A stretch of 8,032 bases of DNA. Origin: Deinococcus sp. Leaf326. GTDB taxonomy: Bacteria; Deinococcota; Deinococci; Deinococcales; Deinococcaceae. The position numbers and the translations under genes were made by a program. Where the stretch lies: assembly GCF_001424185.1 (NCBI RefSeq), contig NZ_LMOM01000039.1:1-8032 (forward strand), in the 5' to 3' direction. Below the pieces are notes generated by a model. That model saw only the letters and a program-made list of their open reading frames with translations. It was not told where the DNA came from and searched no databases. Shown in pieces: positions 1-6,412 of the stretch; the stretch's first letter is position 1; the number at the start of each line of letters is the position of its first letter.

Positions 1-1
1 C

Positions 2-130
2 GATCTCGTCGAGTATCACCGGGTTGAGGGTGCCGAGCATCTGCGGCCCTGGAATATTGATCCAGAACACTACCAGAACATGTTGAAACGCTTCGTGCAG
101 CGTGTTCTGCCAGACGTGCGGGAAACCTGA
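2..130 (+). CDS. C-terminal fragment of a probable alpha/beta hydrolase
   Basis: An open frame enters from the left edge and ends at TGA 128-130, giving the last 42 residues of a protein. The tail contains GAEHLRPWNIDPEHY followed by an amphipathic helix (QNMLKRFVQRVL). A small residue plus His, then an aspartate-proline-containing stretch and a closing helix, is how alpha/beta hydrolases of the serine peptidase/esterase type present their catalytic His near the C terminus. On that reading His17 of the fragment is the catalytic His. The nucleophile and acid residues lie outside the window, so the substrate cannot be judged. The gene converges on the histidine kinase, with about 190 bases between the two stops and no clear terminator. 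The frame is well supported; the family call is moderate. Confidence 0.5.
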   Translation, partial: DLVEYHRVEGAEHLRPWNIDPEHYQNMLKRFVQRVLPDVRET

Positions 131-318
131 CGGAAAGCGGCCGGAGGGTAGCCGTCACCTCGGACATTCACTGAATTTCTCTTGCCGTTGGGGTAAACCT
201 CTATGCTGCCGGAGTCCTGCCACCCAGGAACTCGCGCTTCAGGGCGCGGGCAATCCACGGGGCGGAGTCACGCGCTTCCCTTAGCCCCACTGCCCCACGC
301 CCCCTGTAAGGCAGCCGG

Positions 319-2526
319 CTAGGCCAGCAGCGTTTTGGGAAGAGAAAACCCGAACGTGGCGCCCTCTCCCGGCGAGCCCTCTGCCCAGACCTGACCTCCA
401 TGCCGCGTCACGATGCGCTTCACGGTCGCCAGGCCAATCCCGGTCCCGGCAAATTCTTGCTGGGTGTGCAGGCGTTGAAAGGCACTGAAGAGTTTCCCTG
501 CGTACATGGGATTGAAGCCGACGCCCCTGTCCCTGACGTAGATGGCCCAGTCCGTCTCCCGCTCTTCCGCCCAGACCTCCACTTGGACCTCTGCCGCGTT
601 CTGGCTGTACTTCAGGGCATTGTCCAGCAGATGCCTGAAGATCTGCTGAAGCGTCGTCACGTCGCCCTCGACAGTTGGTAACGGGCCGATGGCCCAGGTC
701 ACGGGCCGGTCCGGGAACATCAGGGTCACGTCGTTCTGCGCCTGGTCGACCAGCCGTTGCAGGGGCACCACCTGAAGATTCAGTACCGCCCGGCCGGCCC
801 TGGACAGGGTCAACATGGCGTCCAGAAGGGCGTTCATGCGCTCGGCGGCCTCCACGACCACGCCGAGGTGGCGCTCGGCCCGCGCCGGGTTCCCCTGGGC
901 CAGTTCCTTCCCTGCCAACATGGCGAACCCCTCGACGTGCCGGACGGGTGTCCGCAGATCGTGCGAGACGCTGTACGTGAACGCCTCGAGTTCCTGGTTG
1001 GCTGCCTGCAACTCCGCGTTCGACCGGATCAGTTCCGTACGGCGTTCCACTCGCTCGATCACGACCCCGAGGTAGTGCACGGCCGTCAGCAGCACCGCCT
1101 GATCCGACGCGGTCCACAGCCGTGATTCGAACAGCGGCACGTTGAACAGTCCCCGGACCTGCCCCCCGATGATCAGGGGGAGGGTGGCGTGGGCCGCCAC
1201 GCCCTGGGCCACTACGCGGTCCACATCTGCACCCGGGTCGTAGACGTCGACGAAGGCCGCCTCGCCCGTCTGTGCGACCTGGTCGAAGCTGGGCGTCTGG
1301 CCCAGGGGAAACCCCGTGTCCATGTGGGCCTGTAATGTGGCCGATCTGGATTCTCCAGTCTGAACGCGCAGCCGCCACCGGCCACCCTGGGATTCGTAAT
1401 AGGCTGCGAAGCCCGGCGGAAGGAGCCTCAGCATGAGGGCCTGGGCCCGCCTGATCAGGGTCAGGGGATTGGGCGTGTCGCTCTGCTCCTCCGTAAGCTG
1501 CACCAGGGTATCGAGTTCCCGAGTGCGCCGGTCCAGAGCGTCCCGCTGCCGGGTCAACTCCTGAGCCTGGACCGCGCGCTCCAGAGCCAGACCGAGTCCA
1601 CGCGCTACCGCACGCACGACCGCCTGATCCCGGGGAGTCCACTGTCTGGCCGTCCGTTTGCCCACCGTGAAGACCGCGCGGACCTCGCCGCCCAGCACGA
1701 GGGGGACAAATCCGGCTGCGCCGTATACAGCGGTTTCGGCCGGAGCGCCGTTTTCGGCCTCCCAGTCCTCCATGAAGACCGCCTCCCCGGTGCGCACGGC
1801 CTCGGCAAATTCGGGAGCGTCCAGAGGCACCCCCGCCTGGATCTGCGCCACGATCTCCGAACCGACCTCTTCGGACCAGACGGCGCCCCTCCAGATGGCA
1901 GCGGCGGCGTCAAGCTCGTAGTACGCCACGCTGACCTCCCTAAGCTGGGCCTGCACGGCCGTCACCGCCTGTTGGGCCAGACGATGCAGGTCGGTGTCGG
2001 TGCCCACGGCCTCGGTGAAGCTGACGAAGGCGTCCAGAGCCGTCGCCCGCTCCTCGAGGGCCTGCGTCTGCTGGCGGACCTGCTTTTCCAGGGTGCGCGC
2101 ATACTCTTCGAGCTGCGCCTGCGCGGCCTGCCGGGCGTCTTCGGCCGCCTTGCGGGCGGTGACGTCACTTGAGATAGACAGCAGGTGGGTAAGCCGGCCT
2201 TGGTCGTCGAAGAGTGGCGACACGGTGACCTTCCACCACTTGGGGGTCCCCTTGAAGGTCCGGGCCGCGCCCTCGAACGTCCTGGTCTCTCCAGCGCGGG
2301 CAGCGTCGAGCGCCGCCTCGAGCCGTGCGCGGTCGTCGCCTTCCCAGAACGATGTCAGGACGGTGTTCCGGCATTGCCCGAAATCGGCAATCTCCATGAC
2401 CTCCTGCCCACCAAGATTCATGGTGAGGAGCCGCGCGTCCAGATCGAGCACCTTGATACAGTCGCCACTCGCATCGATGACGGCCTGAAGTTGCCTCGGT
2501 GTCAGGGGAGAATCGGAAGACGTCAT
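319..2526 (-). CDS. Soluble PAS-GAF-GAF sensor histidine kinase
   Basis: A 735-residue two-component sensor kinase. Domains in order: PAS at about 9-125 (ending in the typical DVTARKAAE), a coiled coil at about 125-165, GAF at about 163-320, a short coil, a second GAF at about 337-493, a dimerisation/phosphoacceptor domain at about 510-580, and an ATPase domain at about 620-733. The H-box is YSVSHDLRTPVRHVEGF with phosphoacceptor His522, the form seen in phytochrome-like kinases. The N-box is LLDNALKYS (Asn636), G1 is DRGVGF (666-671), and G2 is GTGIGL (694-699), so the catalytic core looks intact. No membrane segment or signal peptide is visible, so it should be cytosolic. The only cysteines are Cys23 and Cys52, both in the PAS; neither GAF has a bilin-linking Cys, so the signal is unknown. 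No response regulator is adjacent. ATG 2526 is preferred; GTG 2571 would add 15 residues (750 aa), but neither start has a good Shine-Dalgarno and the extra codons have low GC3. Confidence 0.93.
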   Translation of the reverse strand: MTSSDSPLTPRQLQAVIDASGDCIKVLDLDARLLTMNLGGQEVMEIADFGQCRNTVLTSFWEGDDRARLEAALDAARAGETRTFEGAARTFKGTPKWWKVTVSPLFDDQGRLTHLLSISSDVTARKAAEDARQAAQAQLEEYARTLEKQVRQQTQALEERATALDAFVSFTEAVGTDTDLHRLAQQAVTAVQAQLREVSVAYYELDAAAAIWRGAVWSEEVGSEIVAQIQAGVPLDAPEFAEAVRTGEAVFMEDWEAENGAPAETAVYGAAGFVPLVLGGEVRAVFTVGKRTARQWTPRDQAVVRAVARGLGLALERAVQAQELTRQRDALDRRTRELDTLVQLTEEQSDTPNPLTLIRRAQALMLRLLPPGFAAYYESQGGRWRLRVQTGESRSATLQAHMDTGFPLGQTPSFDQVAQTGEAAFVDVYDPGADVDRVVAQGVAAHATLPLIIGGQVRGLFNVPLFESRLWTASDQAVLLTAVHYLGVVIERVERRTELIRSNAELQAANQELEAFTYSVSHDLRTPVRHVEGFAMLAGKELAQGNPARAERHLGVVVEAAERMNALLDAMLTLSRAGRAVLNLQVVPLQRLVDQAQNDVTLMFPDRPVTWAIGPLPTVEGDVTTLQQIFRHLLDNALKYSQNAAEVQVEVWAEERETDWAIYVRDRGVGFNPMYAGKLFSAFQRLHTQQEFAGTGIGLATVKRIVTRHGGQVWAEGSPGEGATFGFSLPKTLLA

Positions 2527-2765
2527 CTGCCGTCCGGGGAAAGAAGCCAGAGAAACCAGAACATCGGACACAGGATAGGGGAGGAGTCTACCGTGAATAG
2601 TACGCAGTGGAGGGGGGAGTGCGGTGCTCTTCCCCCGGAAGCCGTGCCATTGACGGACACAGGCCTCCCATTGCCGGGCGGTAAGGGCCCCTGCAGTGCT
2701 TGGCCGCCGGCTCGCCCGGTCCGCGACCTGACTGTCCGCTCATCAAAGTCACAGCGCCGGCCCAG

Positions 2766-3941
2766 TCACAGGACCAGCGCACCCAGCCCAGCAGCTAAGG
2801 CCACCACCACCCACACCGGCCACTTCAGCACTTCTAGCAGGGCGAAGGCCCCCAACACGAACGCGAAGTCTGCTGCCGAATGGACACCCGCCGTGAAGAC
2901 GGGAGAGTACAGGGCCGCCAGCAATAATCCCACCACGCCCGCGTTCACCCCCCGCAAGACCGACTGCGCCGCCGGTTGGGCCCGCAGTGCACCCCAGAAC
3001 GGCAACGCCCCCGCCACCAGCAGAAACGACGGCAGAAAGACCGCGCCCAGCGCCAGACCGGCCGCCAGCAGGGCCGGGAGACCTACGGCACTCACCGCGC
3101 CCAGATACGCGCTGAAGGTGAACAGCGGTCCCGGCACCGCTTGCGTCGCCCCGTAGCCTGCCATGAAGGCATCTGGCGCCACCCAGCCGGTCGGCACGAC
3201 CTCCGCTTCCAGCAGGGGCAGCACCACATGGCCTCCCCCGAATACCAGCGAGCCTGCCCGGTAGAAACTGTCCACGAGTGCCAACGCCGGACTGCCTATT
3301 ACGTCTCTCAGTACCGGCAGAAGCACGAGCAGCAACGCGAACAGGCTCAGAAGCCCCGCCCCCAGACGCCGGGACAGCATGACTGGCAGGACGGCTCCGG
3401 GCGCCGCGTCTGCCCCGCGCAGCCAGCGCCAACCGATCAGGCCTGCCGAGAGCATGATGCCCACCTGCGCCGCCGCGTTCGGCAGCAGAAGGGCGGCGAT
3501 GGCCGCGCCCAATGCAATCAGAACACGGGGCCGGTCTGGCGTCAGGGTCCGCGCCATGCCCGACACTGCCTGCGCGACGATGGCTACCGCGATGATCTTC
3601 AGGCCGCGCAGCCAGCCCGCGTCTCCTATATCGGCGGCTGTGCCCACCCCGAATGCGAACGCGACGAGCAGGGCTGCACTGGGCAGGGTGAATCCAGCCC
3701 AGGCGGCCAGTGCGCCCCATAGGCCCGCCCGGCTGATGCCGAGGGCCATGCCCACCTGTGAGGACGCGGGGCCAGGAAGGAACTGGCACAGGGCGACGAG
3801 GTCGGCGTAGGTGGCCTCGTCCAACCAGCGGCGACGGTCGACGAATTCCGTCCGGAAGTACCCGAGATGAGCCACGGGCCCACCGAAACTGGTCAGGCCA
3901 AGCCGGAGAAAGATCAGAAAGACGTCAAGCAGGCGGGACAT
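2766..3941 (-). CDS. chrA: Chromate transporter, long-form ChrA
   Basis: A 391-residue inner-membrane protein of the CHR (chromate ion transporter) superfamily, whose characterised members export chromate and give chromate resistance. The two-repeat (long) architecture is clear. The first half has SFGGPVAHLGYF (18-29), EFVDRRRWLDE (32-42) and QFLPGPASSQVG (53-64). The second half repeats the theme with VFGGGHVVLPLLE (233-245), GWVAPDAFMAGYG (252-264) and QAVPGPLFTFSAYLG (267-281). Hydrophobic stretches between these fit about ten to twelve membrane segments. ATG 3941 is chosen because family homology begins there (MSRLLDVFLIFLRLGLTSFGG); the frame is open to 4022, but those 27 codons look non-coding. 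No Shine-Dalgarno precedes the start; the upstream mRNA reads ACTCCTCC instead. It is transcribed in the same direction as the kinase, with 239 bases between, so it is probably a separate unit. Substrate specificity is inferred from the family, and some CHR members may serve other roles. Confidence 0.93.
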   Translation of the reverse strand: MSRLLDVFLIFLRLGLTSFGGPVAHLGYFRTEFVDRRRWLDEATYADLVALCQFLPGPASSQVGMALGISRAGLWGALAAWAGFTLPSAALLVAFAFGVGTAADIGDAGWLRGLKIIAVAIVAQAVSGMARTLTPDRPRVLIALGAAIAALLLPNAAAQVGIMLSAGLIGWRWLRGADAAPGAVLPVMLSRRLGAGLLSLFALLLVLLPVLRDVIGSPALALVDSFYRAGSLVFGGGHVVLPLLEAEVVPTGWVAPDAFMAGYGATQAVPGPLFTFSAYLGAVSAVGLPALLAAGLALGAVFLPSFLLVAGALPFWGALRAQPAAQSVLRGVNAGVVGLLLAALYSPVFTAGVHSAADFAFVLGAFALLEVLKWPVWVVVALAAGLGALVL

Positions 3942-4163
3942 GGGGTCATGGTAGGAGGAGTTGCGAGCACATGAACCGGGAACTAGGTAGGAGCCAGGGA
4001 CAGGGATGTGGAGAAGAATCACCGTTGGAGGGGCTTCCCAATCCGGGGTGTCGTGAGCTGGAAGTTGACGGAGTTACTGGAGACCGGGGCCCAACCGCCA
4101 GTCGGCAGTTCACTGACCTGACCTATCCGTTGGCCTCTCACTGACTGAGTCCCGAGATCCCTC
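3942..4163. other. Upstream region of chrA
   Basis: This gap must hold the minus-strand chrA promoter, but I find no convincing -35/-10 pair. On the plus strand it has a strong AGGAGGAG (3953-3960), ten bases before an ATG (3971) that opens a 57-codon frame ending at TGA 4142-4144. The predicted peptide has no recognisable motif and is rich in Gly, Arg and Glu, so I do not call it as a gene. Confidence 0.3.
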
Positions 4164-4448
4164 CTACAGGGACAGACCCCAACGCTCAAGCAGGTGCTCC
4201 CGCAGCCATTTTCCCTTGCTTCGCTCACCGCATAAGGCCCGGGCCTCGGTCTCGGCAAGTTGTCCTTGACTGACCTGTTGCTGGACCGTCATCTGGTGCG
4301 CCATCCAGGCAGCTTCGGCTCTGGCAACGATCTCCTTGAGGTCGGGCAGCACCTGGACCTGCCGCGTGCAGGCCGCGACCGGTAGCCTTCTATTGCCACC
4401 GACATGAAGCAGGCGCCGTACTCCCGTGGTGGACCGGGCAAAGCTCAT
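4164..4448 (-). CDS. Small hypothetical protein
   Basis: A 94-residue frame with no family I recognise. The C-terminal two thirds (from about residue 34, VLPDLKEIVARAEAAWMAHQ) look protein-like: alternating charged and hydrophobic residues predict two or three amphipathic helices, it ends in WLREHLLERWGLSL, and codon third positions are mostly G or C. The first 33 residues (basic, with TTGVRRLLHVGGNRR) look less like coding sequence, so the true start could lie inside or the gene may be truncated. ATG 4448 has only a weak purine stretch upstream. No signal peptide or membrane segment is seen. It lies on the same strand as chrA, about 220 bases upstream, with no sign of a shared operon. A decayed gene is an equally fair reading. 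Confidence 0.35.
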   Translation of the reverse strand: MSFARSTTGVRRLLHVGGNRRLPVAACTRQVQVLPDLKEIVARAEAAWMAHQMTVQQQVSQGQLAETEARALCGERSKGKWLREHLLERWGLSL

Positions 4449-4844
4449 AGGATGCCTCTGCCCCCGGGGCGCTGCCCGGCGAACTGTCCTGTTCGCCCAT
4501 ACGGCGAGAAGCGTGCGCAGCTCGTCCAGAGCAGGGCTGATCTCTGGGCTACAGCCCAGACGACCAGCGTCTCCTTATCGCATGAGGTGGGGGGATTAAA
4601 CCGGCTCTTCATCCGGACAGGAATATCAGGCCAGGGCTTACACCCCTCTTTACCCCCACTGCCGGTATCGTTCCCCCCCACATACCTTCAGATGCTCTGC
4701 CAGCCGGGCAGACCCCGCACGGCATATTCGGCGTGCGCTGGGTCGTGATGGCCGAAGAGGGCGTCCAAGCATTTGCGTGGGCGCTACGTGATTCGGCTGT
4801 AATGAACATATGACAGGCCCGGCTGGTGCAGGTGAGCCACAGCC
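4449..4844. other. Gap with gene debris, no complete gene
   Basis: About 400 bases in which no frame gives a convincing protein. The minus strand at 4688-4783 encodes a short stretch reading CLDALFGHHDPAHAEYAV then RGLPGWQSI and a stop (TGA 4688-4690). It is protein-like in composition and codon third positions but is closed upstream by a stop at 4784-4786. This fits a degraded gene end, though I cannot name the family. No tRNA, rRNA, insertion-sequence ends or repeat array is seen. Confidence 0.3.
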
Positions 4845-5252
4845 TCATGATCTGAGGAAGACGTCGAAAAACCTGGCCCTGGGGTTGATGAACCGGCGCG
4901 GCGTGTCTGCGAACAGTTGCGCGTAGGCCGCCAGCGCATGGGTAGGCGAGGCGGCGAGCACGGTCAGCGCGAGATGGTCGCCTACCTGTTCCAGAGCGAG
5001 CTGGGCGCCCGGGCCTTCGCGCAAGTCCAACAGCGAATGTACTACAGGCGTCTTCAGGCCTGACCAGACCGGAGATGGTGGTGAAGGTAGTGTCCACGTG
5101 CCGCCCTGGAGAGCAGTGGGGGCGCTCTGTTTGTACCTGTTGAGTAGCCGGATCAGTGCCCTGGACGACGAATTCGGGGGTGGTTCTGCTGGTGATGCTG
5201 AATTCTGGTCGGTGCACACATGGCTTGTGGAGTGCTTTAGTGTTGGGTGCAC
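4845..5252 (-). CDS. Hypothetical protein, possibly a truncated gene
   Basis: A frame of up to 135 residues of unrecognised family. The C-terminal half is convincing coding sequence: LLDLREGPGAQLALEQVGDH, then LALTVLAASPTHALAAYAQL, then FADTPRRFINPRARFFDVFL, with strong G/C third positions and predicted helices. The N-terminal part is Ser/Pro/Thr-rich and low in structure. There is no ATG: possible starts are GTG 5252 or GTG 5219, neither with a Shine-Dalgarno, and an in-frame stop lies at 5274-5276. It could be a small cytosolic protein or the surviving 3' part of a longer gene. A minus frame at 4609-5217 and a plus frame from 5098 overlap it but look like shadows here. Confidence 0.42.
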   Translation of the reverse strand: MHPTLKHSTSHVCTDQNSASPAEPPPNSSSRALIRLLNRYKQSAPTALQGGTWTLPSPPSPVWSGLKTPVVHSLLDLREGPGAQLALEQVGDHLALTVLAASPTHALAAYAQLFADTPRRFINPRARFFDVFLRS

Positions 5253-5273
5253 AAGCGTTGGGCGAGTGCTACG

Positions 5274-5466
5274 TCACTCCCAGAACCGTTGCTGCGGGGC
5301 TGTTTTCGCAGAGGTGGCGGTGGCTGGACAGGGGACGACGTTCGACCTGTGCAATCTGATGGCGATAGTCTTAGGGGTTGGGGCCGGCGTGCTTATCGCT
5401 GAAGCCGTTGAACCCGCGTTTCTCGACGCTTGTGGCCTGTGGCCTGACCAGAACACACCTTCATGA
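5274..5466 (+). pseudogene. Possible remnant of a membrane protein (tentative MMPL/RND-like)
   Basis: A plus-strand frame ending at TGA 5464-5466 contains TFDLCNLMAIVLGVGAGVLI, a hydrophobic glycine-patterned stretch. It resembles in form the F-N-L-x-N-x-x-A-x-x-L-x-x-G-x-G-V segment of MMPL/RND-type transporters. There is no intact upstream portion and no good start. The likeness is by eye only, and the stretch could be chance translation of non-coding DNA. Confidence 0.15.
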
Positions 5467-5780
5467 CTCGCCAGGGCAACCCCTTGCTCAAGCAGGTGAG
5501 AGATCGCCATTCCCCCTAGATGGGGGTGGAAGGGAGATCTCCTCCCCAGGTCCCACCAAAAAGAAGATTACCAGGATGGCGTCTCGGCCGCTATTTCGCT
5601 GAATGTCAGCCGAGTTCATCATTCCCCCAGGGTCAGATTCTGTCAGAGCGCTCTGGGTAAGCTCAATTCAGTCACATTACATCCTCACCTTTGGTGACTA
5701 AGCCACGACGTCTCGTCGGGGGCCGTTGCTGTTTTGCCGCGCTGGGAGGCCGAAAAAGAACAGTGCTCACATCCTTCGCC
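5467..5780. other. Intergenic region with short inverted repeats
   Basis: There is no gene here. Visible structures are CCCCC/GGGGG arms around TAGAT (5512-5526), the palindrome GGAGATCTCC (5533-5542), the palindrome CAGAGCGCTCTG (5644-5655), TCACC/GGTGA around TTT (5685-5697), and CGACG/CGTCG around TCT (5706-5718). The first two could form a weak terminator-like structure at the end of the degraded region. None has a clear U-tract. Confidence 0.35.
5644..5655. repeat. 12-base perfect palindrome, possible operator
   Basis: CAGAGCGCTCTG is a perfect inverted repeat without spacer, about 220 bases upstream of the first SCPU gene. It is a candidate dimeric regulator site but could arise by chance. 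Confidence 0.25.
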
Positions 5781-5781
5781 G

Positions 5782-5820
5782 TTAACGCTCAATTAACGGA
5801 CCCCTGGATAGGGTGTTCTA
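5782..5820 (+). promoter_or_regulatory. Probable promoter region with TTAACG direct repeats
   Basis: Two identical TTAACG hexamers (5782-5787 and 5793-5798) start 11 bases apart, about one helical turn, the spacing used by OmpR/PhoB-type response regulators. The second could also serve as a -35 (consensus TTGACA), with a weak -10 candidate among TAGGGT (5809-5814) and TTCTAC (5816-5821, 17-base spacer). The run is distinctly less GC-rich than its surroundings and lies 55-95 bases before the first SCPU gene, where its promoter should be. The exact elements are uncertain. Confidence 0.4.
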
Positions 5821-5833
5821 CAGAGACAGGAAG

Positions 5834-5869
5834 CGGGGAAACATTTCCCGAACATTCCTGTTCGAGGAG
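5834..5869 (+). promoter_or_regulatory. Overlapping leader hairpins next to the Shine-Dalgarno
   Basis: Hairpin 1 pairs GGGAAA (5836-5841) with TTTCCC (5844-5849); the inner A-T pair would open to leave a four-base loop. Hairpin 2 pairs CGAACA (5849-5854) with TGTTCG (5859-5864) around the loop TTCC. They share base 5849, so they cannot both form fully. AGGAG (5865-5869) begins at the base after hairpin 2, five bases before ATG 5875, so the stem could tune ribosome access or stabilise the 5' end of an abundant message. The sequences are seen; the function is inferred. Confidence 0.45.
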
Positions 5870-5874
5870 ATGTC

Positions 5875-6333
5875 ATGAAGAAAATCGCTTCTGCTGTTCT
5901 CGCCGCTGCCCTGTGCTCCACCGCCTTCGCTGCCGGCACCGCTTCCACCCCTATTACGGTCAATGCCACCGTTCTGTCCTCCTGCACCTTCGATACGGGT
6001 GCCACCACAGCTGCCAGCTTTACCTATGACGCCATCGCCGGCACCAGCGGCGCCGTGAACGGCGCCGCGACCCTGTACTGCAACGCCGGCACCACGATCA
6101 CCACCACCACCGCCACCTCGGGGGCTCTGACGCTCAAGAGCGTGAGCAAGACCGGCACCCTCAACGCGACCTACGCCCTGACCCAGGTGGCCGCCACTGG
6201 GGCAGGCGCGGGCAGCTACGCCGGCGCCGACAAGCACACCTACACCCTCGCCGCCACCGCGGCCAGTGGCCAGTGGGCCGCGCCTACCGCGGCCGACTAC
6301 ACCACGACGCTCGACGTCAACGTCACGTTCTAA
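5875..6333 (+). CDS. Secreted spore coat U (SCPU) domain protein, pilin-like subunit 1
   Basis: A 152-residue exported protein. MKKIASAVLAAALCSTAFAA is a classic Sec signal peptide, probably cut after the AFA at 17-19. The mature part opens with PITVNATVLSSCTF and has just two cysteines (Cys37 and Cys69), suited to one disulfide. It ends GQWAAPTAADYTTTLDVNVT plus Phe, a beta-strand finish with an aromatic last residue as in pilin-like subunits. This matches the SCPU/Csu fimbrial family, whose members are assembled by archaic chaperone-usher systems. Composition is extreme, being rich in Ala and Thr with very few charged residues. AGGAG at 5865-5869 fixes the start. It is the first gene of the cluster, so probably the most strongly expressed and a candidate major subunit; this role is inferred. 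Gene 2 follows after 79 bases containing a strong palindrome. Confidence 0.85.
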   Translation: MKKIASAVLAAALCSTAFAAGTASTPITVNATVLSSCTFDTGATTAASFTYDAIAGTSGAVNGAATLYCNAGTTITTTTATSGALTLKSVSKTGTLNATYALTQVAATGAGAGSYAGADKHTYTLAATAASGQWAAPTAADYTTTLDVNVTF

Positions 6334-6347
6334 GCCCAGCGCCCTCT

Positions 6348-6375
6348 CAGGGGCCTGGGCATGCCCAGGCCCCTG
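6348..6375 (+). terminator. 28-base perfect palindrome, intercistronic hairpin
   Basis: CAGGGGCCTGGG (6348-6359), loop CATG, then CCCAGGCCCCTG (6364-6375) form a 12-base-pair, very GC-rich stem starting 15 bases after the first SCPU stop. The following bases (TTCGGCTTCGATTCT) are only moderately T-rich, so it may be a leaky intrinsic terminator or a block to 3' exonuclease decay. Either would raise the level of subunit 1 over the genes downstream. A plus-strand role is assumed from context. Confidence 0.6.
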
Positions 6376-6412
6376 TTCGGCTTCGATTCTCTGACCTGAC
6401 GAAGGAGTCCCC

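Noticed and set aside
131..318. Possible bidirectional terminator between the convergent hydrolase and kinase genes
   Set aside because: Only short GC-rich arms such as AGCCGGCT (313-320) are present, with no stem of useful length followed by a T-tract.
281..1642. Long 453-codon minus-strand frame rich in Arg, Gly and Pro
   Set aside because: It lies inside the histidine kinase gene in another frame. Its composition is that of an out-of-frame reading of GC-rich DNA, and no domain is visible.
2185..3156. Plus-strand 323-codon frame, with an internal GTG at 2593 preceded by a good AGGGGAGGAG
   Set aside because: It is antisense to the kinase and chrA, both of which have clear family motifs. 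The translation is Ala/Pro/Thr/Arg-rich without motifs.
2749..3789. 346-codon minus-strand frame overlapping chrA
   Set aside because: It is an alternate frame of chrA, with Gly/Arg-rich low-complexity translation.
3971..4144. 57-codon plus-strand frame with a strong AGGAGGAG ten bases upstream
   Set aside because: The peptide has no recognisable motif and the coding signal is weak. It is kept only as part of the 8-mer finding.
4609..5217. 202-codon minus-strand frame
   Set aside because: It overlaps the better-composed frame at 4845-5252. It reads as Arg/Ser/Pro-rich shadow sequence and starts only at GTG without a ribosome site.
5512..5718. CRISPR-like or repeat array suggested by several short inverted repeats
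   Set aside because: The repeats differ from each other in sequence, are not regularly spaced, and have no common unit.
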